Shown here: positions 61,030 through 64,000 of the stretch, one piece after another
How the letters are laid out: the number at the start of each line of letters is the position of its first letter
Position numbering within the stretch: the stretch's first letter is position 1
DNA from: DTU013 sp964490975
GTDB lineage: Bacteria; Bacillota; Clostridia; Acetivibrionales; DTU013
Length of the DNA: 64,000 nucleotides
NCBI GenBank assembly: GCA_964490975.1
Contig: CAZBEQ010000013.1
Location: forward strand, 9,180-73,179
Direction: 5' to 3'
The notes under the pieces: model-generated
What the model was told of the DNA's origin: nothing
Databases searched by the model: none
What the model saw: only the letters and a program-made list of their open reading frames with translations
Position numbers and translations under genes: made by a program

Positions 61030-61680
61030 TCATAGCAGTTTAAACACTTCCATCGGTTCTTTTATCAGCACCTTTGCTCCGCTTGACAAAAGCTCATCAG
61101 CTTCCCTGAAACCCCACAAAACGCCGACGGCGAACATTCCTGCTGCAGAAGCTGTACGCATATCTACTCCGGTATCGCCCATATATAGACATTCTTCAGG
61201 CGTGATGCCGAGTATTTGTGCTATTTCAATAGCGCCTGCAGGATCAGGCTTTTTTGCTATCCCGGACCTTTCACCGAAAGCCGGGTAGAAGTCCCAATCG
61301 GACAGAAGTTGATTTACCATAAGCTTTACAAAATCGTCAGACTTGTTAGACAGCACCGACATTTTAAGGCCTTTGTCTGAAAACCTGTCCAACATTTCAT
61401 GTATACCGTTGTACGCCTTTGTTTTATTGGACCATCTCTTGGCATATTCCTCTCTGACTGCAAAAAAACAATTATCGATATAGGCATCGTTACGCATTTT
61501 CTCCGGCAGGGTACGAACAACAAGGTTCCGGAAACCATCACCTACAAAATACCTGTATAGTTCCACATCATGTGTGGGATGACCAAGTGCCGAAAGCACA
61601 CTGTTCATAGAGTCAGCTATATCGTCAAGAGTGTTTAACAAAGTACCATCCAAGTCAAATATTACAGCTTTGAATTTCAT
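61030..61680 (-). CDS. HAD-superfamily hydrolase, phosphoglycolate phosphatase-like
   Basis: 216 residues. Motif I is IFDLDGTLLNTLDDIADSMN (nucleophile Asp9), motif II LSNKSDDFVKLM, motif III Lys in KKPDPAGAI and motif IV LYMGDTGVDMRTA. A four-helix cap lies between. The pattern is that of Gph/PgmB-like phosphatases (subfamily IA) acting on 2-phosphoglycolate or similar small phosphates. Substrate not certain. The ribosome binding site is AAGGAGC. It is convergent with the small Cys-rich gene. Confidence 0.92.
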   Translation of the reverse strand: MKFKAVIFDLDGTLLNTLDDIADSMNSVLSALGHPTHDVELYRYFVGDGFRNLVVRTLPEKMRNDAYIDNCFFAVREEYAKRWSNKTKAYNGIHEMLDRFSDKGLKMSVLSNKSDDFVKLMVNQLLSDWDFYPAFGERSGIAKKPDPAGAIEIAQILGITPEECLYMGDTGVDMRTASAAGMFAVGVLWGFREADELLSSGAKVLIKEPMEVFKLL

Positions 61681-61867
61681 AATTGCTCCTTATTATTATT
61701 TTTATGTATGCGATTATAACATAAAACTGATATAATTTTATTAAACAAGTGCATGAAATTCATGGCAAACCGTCAGATAACCGGAAGCTGTGGACTGAAT
61801 GCATGCAGATACTGCTAAATTCGGAGGGATAAAGGCAATATCGAAGGATATACGCCCAATATAGAAG

Positions 61868-62998
61868 ATGGTAAAAAGGATAGTAATTTTTACGCTGGCT
61901 TTACTGATGACAATTGCTGTATCGGCCTGCTCAAGGGACAGCAAAGATGCGGGCGAAGGTGAAAAGGCTTTTGGACAGGAAGTGCAAGATAGTACTAGCG
62001 CTGATAAAGAAGCGGCTGATAGTACGGTAGAAACAAATACTGTTACCGAAACTACTGCCAGCATCGAAACAACTGCAGTTACGGGAACTACTGCCAGCAG
62101 CGAAACCACTGCCAGCATCGAAACAACTGCCGTTACGGGAACTACTGCCAGCAGCGAAACCACTGCCGGCACCGAAACAACTGCCGTTACGGGAACTACT
62201 GCCAGCATCGAAACAACAACTGTTTCCAATAATGATAGTGACTCGGGTTACACAGCTTCACAACCCAGCAGCATAGATGGCAACGCAGAGGATGGAACAA
62301 AAAATAGTGCTGAAACGATTCCATTGGATACGAGAAATGATCCTGACAATGAGAGCGGGATACTCAAAGGTCGTATCATCTGTATAGATCCGGGTCACCA
62401 ATCACATGGTAATTATGATACCGAACCTGTTGCTCCGGGCTCTGACAAAATGAAGGCCAAGGTTTCAAGCGGGACTGCGGGAGTAAAAACAAGGATTCCT
62501 GAGTATAAGCTTAATCTGGAGGTTTCGCTGAAGCTGAGAGATGCTCTTGAGAAATACGGGGCAACAGTAATTATGACAAGGACGGAAAATGACGTTGATA
62601 TAAGTAATGCCGAAAGGGCTGCAATAGCAAATGAGGCAAATGCCGACTTGTATTTCCGCATACATGCAGACGGTTCCACCGACAAGTCGATCAAGGGTGT
62701 ATCAGTGCTAATACCAGGTAAAGGACACATTACAGATAAGTATATACTGGAGGAAAGCGAGAAAGCCGGTAGCTGTATTTTGAAGGGCTTTGTTGAAGCT
62801 ACAGGAGCAGTAGATCGGGGGATGCCGAAAAGAAACGATCTAAGCGGGTTTAACTGGTGCAAGGTACCCATGGCCCTTATAGAAATGGGCTTCATGTCAA
62901 ACCCCAAGGAGGATGAAAAACTGAACACCAGTGAATATCAGGACAAAATGGTCACAGGCATGGCCGATGGAATTATTGAGTATTTTCAACAAAAGTAG
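61868..62998 (+). CDS. N-acetylmuramoyl-L-alanine amidase, lipoprotein
   Basis: 376 residues. MVKRIVIFTLALLMTIAVSAC is a lipoprotein signal with lipobox VSAC. A Thr/Ser-rich linker (about 45-120) repeats TTASIETTAVTGTTASSETT units. The catalytic Amidase_3 domain starts RIICIDPGHQSHGNYDTEPV; zinc ligands are that His, Glu in RIPEYKLNLEVSLKL and His in LYFRIHADGSTDKS, and the catalytic Glu is in VPMALIEMGFMSNPKED. It cuts the bond between MurNAc and the stem peptide; anchoring and linker place it in the wall. Such amidases act in cell separation or sporulation. The ribosome binding site (AGAAG) is weak. Confidence 0.93.
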   Translation: MVKRIVIFTLALLMTIAVSACSRDSKDAGEGEKAFGQEVQDSTSADKEAADSTVETNTVTETTASIETTAVTGTTASSETTASIETTAVTGTTASSETTAGTETTAVTGTTASIETTTVSNNDSDSGYTASQPSSIDGNAEDGTKNSAETIPLDTRNDPDNESGILKGRIICIDPGHQSHGNYDTEPVAPGSDKMKAKVSSGTAGVKTRIPEYKLNLEVSLKLRDALEKYGATVIMTRTENDVDISNAERAAIANEANADLYFRIHADGSTDKSIKGVSVLIPGKGHITDKYILEESEKAGSCILKGFVEATGAVDRGMPKRNDLSGFNWCKVPMALIEMGFMSNPKEDEKLNTSEYQDKMVTGMADGIIEYFQQK

Positions 62999-63020
62999 CT
63001 CTATTAAAAGCTGTTAATAC

Positions 63021-63344
63021 TTAGTTTGCAGCATTTTTATTCTTTTTCAGTTTGTTTATTAATACAGCAATCAACCATTGAGTGCCGGTAAATACTAAAA
63101 CATAAGAAATAACCGATACAACATCGACATAGAAATTACTTCCTCCCTCTGGATCACCTGCTCGCACCTCAGGATAGAACTTATCAACAGTAAAGCCGAT
63201 CCCCTTATATGTAACGATTTCACCGATGCTAAAGCTTTTTGTCGGGAATGTATTGCCTGTAGCAGTATATGTAACATAGCCCAGTCCGATAAACACCGCA
63301 ACGATTAATACTGAAATTAATATATACCTCATCCATTTTTTCAT
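63021..63344 (-). CDS. Small membrane protein, two helices
   Basis: 107 residues from ATG 63344, 8 bp after AAAGGGAGA; an open frame to 63479 has no ribosome site. Helices are YILISVLIVAVFIGLGYVTY and VDVVSVISYVLVFTGTQWLI, with a Gly/Ser-rich outside loop (GDPEGGSNFYVD) between. Basic residues at both ends stay inside. No family recognised. It is convergent with the amidase gene. Confidence 0.65.
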   Translation of the reverse strand: MKKWMRYILISVLIVAVFIGLGYVTYTATGNTFPTKSFSIGEIVTYKGIGFTVDKFYPEVRAGDPEGGSNFYVDVVSVISYVLVFTGTQWLIAVLINKLKKNKNAAN

Positions 63345-63741
63345 TTTGTGTCTCCCTTTTAACATATAGATGTCTTGCTTATATAATACAGATGGCAAGA
63401 ATTTCGTCGCCTCAATATACGGCAGGAGTACGTCACTAATATACACTAATAATAGCATCGTTAGTTTAAAATATAACATTATTTATTAATAGTACCTATA
63501 TCCCCGCTCTCTGTCCCAGCGTATCAAGGTCTATGTCTGTATGGGGAGCAGGTTGGCCCTTAGTTGATATTTTGCGCATTTTTTTGCACGATTCTTTTTT
63601 GGGTGAAACAAGAATTCACATAAATTTCATCTGCCATCATGCAAATCCTTACCATTGGAAAAGAATAGACCATGGATACGATCGTGTTGGAACCGCAAGT
63701 GTTAAAATTAACCGTAACCTTTATGCACGGTGAGCAGAATC

Positions 63742-63870
63742 AATAACTTTTGGGGCAATTACTACAACAAAAATAGAATTTATTGTGTGATGATGCTACA
63801 TAATTCAGGATTCAACTGTATTATTGAGCCTAAACACTGAAAATTGAACAACTAGCTGCCCAAAACTATT
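63742..63870. repeat. ~129-bp inverted-repeat element, member G
   Basis: Left AATAACTTTTGGGGCA and right (reverse complement AATAGTTTTGGGCA) are matched ends. The right half shares ATTGAGCC and TGAAAATT with element F. The complementary strand has TGAATTATGTAGC as in the other elements. The remaining parts of 63480-64000 hold no gene that I can support. Confidence 0.6.
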
Positions 63871-64000
63871 AATGTTTGCACACCTTGATGCATTGAGGAT
63901 CTAAATGAGTTATCCAAATAAAATTCACTAGTTTTGTTTTTTTGCATGTCAATAACTTTAGAAAATGTCACCCCTAAAGTACTTTAATTATCGCCACAAA

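Noticed and set aside
63533..63733. 66-codon frame near the right edge
   Set aside because: No ribosome binding site, AT-rich, no recognisable protein pattern.
1..64000. tRNA, rRNA or phage genes
   Set aside because: No T-loop GGTTCGAAT-type segments, rRNA core sequences or phage structural proteins were recognised by reading; a tRNAscan run would settle the tRNA question.

Overview
The window reads as chromosome from an anaerobic, spore-forming, plant-polysaccharide-using member of the Clostridia. The basis is the sporulation pair DUF2953/GerW, strong AGGAGG-type ribosome binding sites, frequent TTG and GTG starts, an S-layer-homology protein, 4Fe-4S aldo-keto reductase chemistry, a CymR/MetY/CysK sulfur block, and glycoside-active genes of six families (GH39, GH3, GH94, GH1, GH43, GH95). 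No rRNA, tRNA, CRISPR array, phage module or complete transposon was seen. The species cannot be named from sequence reading alone.

Layout. 0-7 kb: edge of a response regulator, GH39 beta-xylosidase, YgjP-like metallopeptidase, ketopantoate reductase, malic enzyme, MFS transporter. 6.8-13.6 kb (minus strand): FtsX-type permease, ABC ATPase, HlyD-like lipoprotein and an SLH protein with five repeats, probably one export or envelope operon. 14-18 kb: agmatinase-family enzyme, AraC regulator, then a decayed patch where a group II intron protein remnant is fused to the tail of a VanX-like dipeptidase. 18-25.3 kb: GH3, YhfC-family membrane protein, MetA, a four-helix membrane protein, GH94 phosphorylase. 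25.3-27.6 kb: accessory patch with three 208-bp tandem repeats, a zinc-ribbon protein, a DnaA-box-like cluster and an IS200/IS605 tnpB remnant. 27.7-34.2 kb: HPF, dihydrolipoamide dehydrogenase, a two-component system, a Nif3 fragment, DUF2953 and GerW. 34.4-45.4 kb: frameshifted GH1 gene, metallophosphoesterase, aldo-keto reductase, CymR-like regulator with MetY and CysK, Fur-family regulator, acyl-ACP thioesterase, transketolase. 45.9-53.9 kb: acyltransferase, GH43, GH95, YjfB-like protein and an orphan solute-binding protein. 54-57 kb: CsoR repressor, TlpA/CcdA thiol-redox pair and a glutaredoxin, with two CsoR-type operators between the divergent units. 57-64 kb: zinc-ribbon membrane protein, PcrA-like helicase, small Cys-rich protein, HAD phosphatase, N-acetylmuramoyl-L-alanine amidase, small membrane protein.

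How the genes fit together. GH39, GH3, GH43, GH95 and GH94 show no secretion signals, so they probably finish imported xylo-, arabino-, fuco- and gluco-oligosaccharides inside the cell; transketolase and malic enzyme then serve pentose and C4 metabolism. MetA carries the Glu111 that indicates acetyl-CoA use, which matches the O-acetylhomoserine enzyme MetY; these and CysK give sulfur assimilation under a likely CymR.

The most unusual content is between genes: several ~130-150 bp elements with inverted-repeat ends, a dispersed perfect palindrome that is interrupted in one copy, a GGGACA/TGTCCC hairpin family, tandem repeats that straddle the stop codons of two genes, the 208-bp repeat array, and the DnaA-box-like cluster. 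No clearly new multi-gene system was found; the repeats and the DnaA cluster are the best leads.
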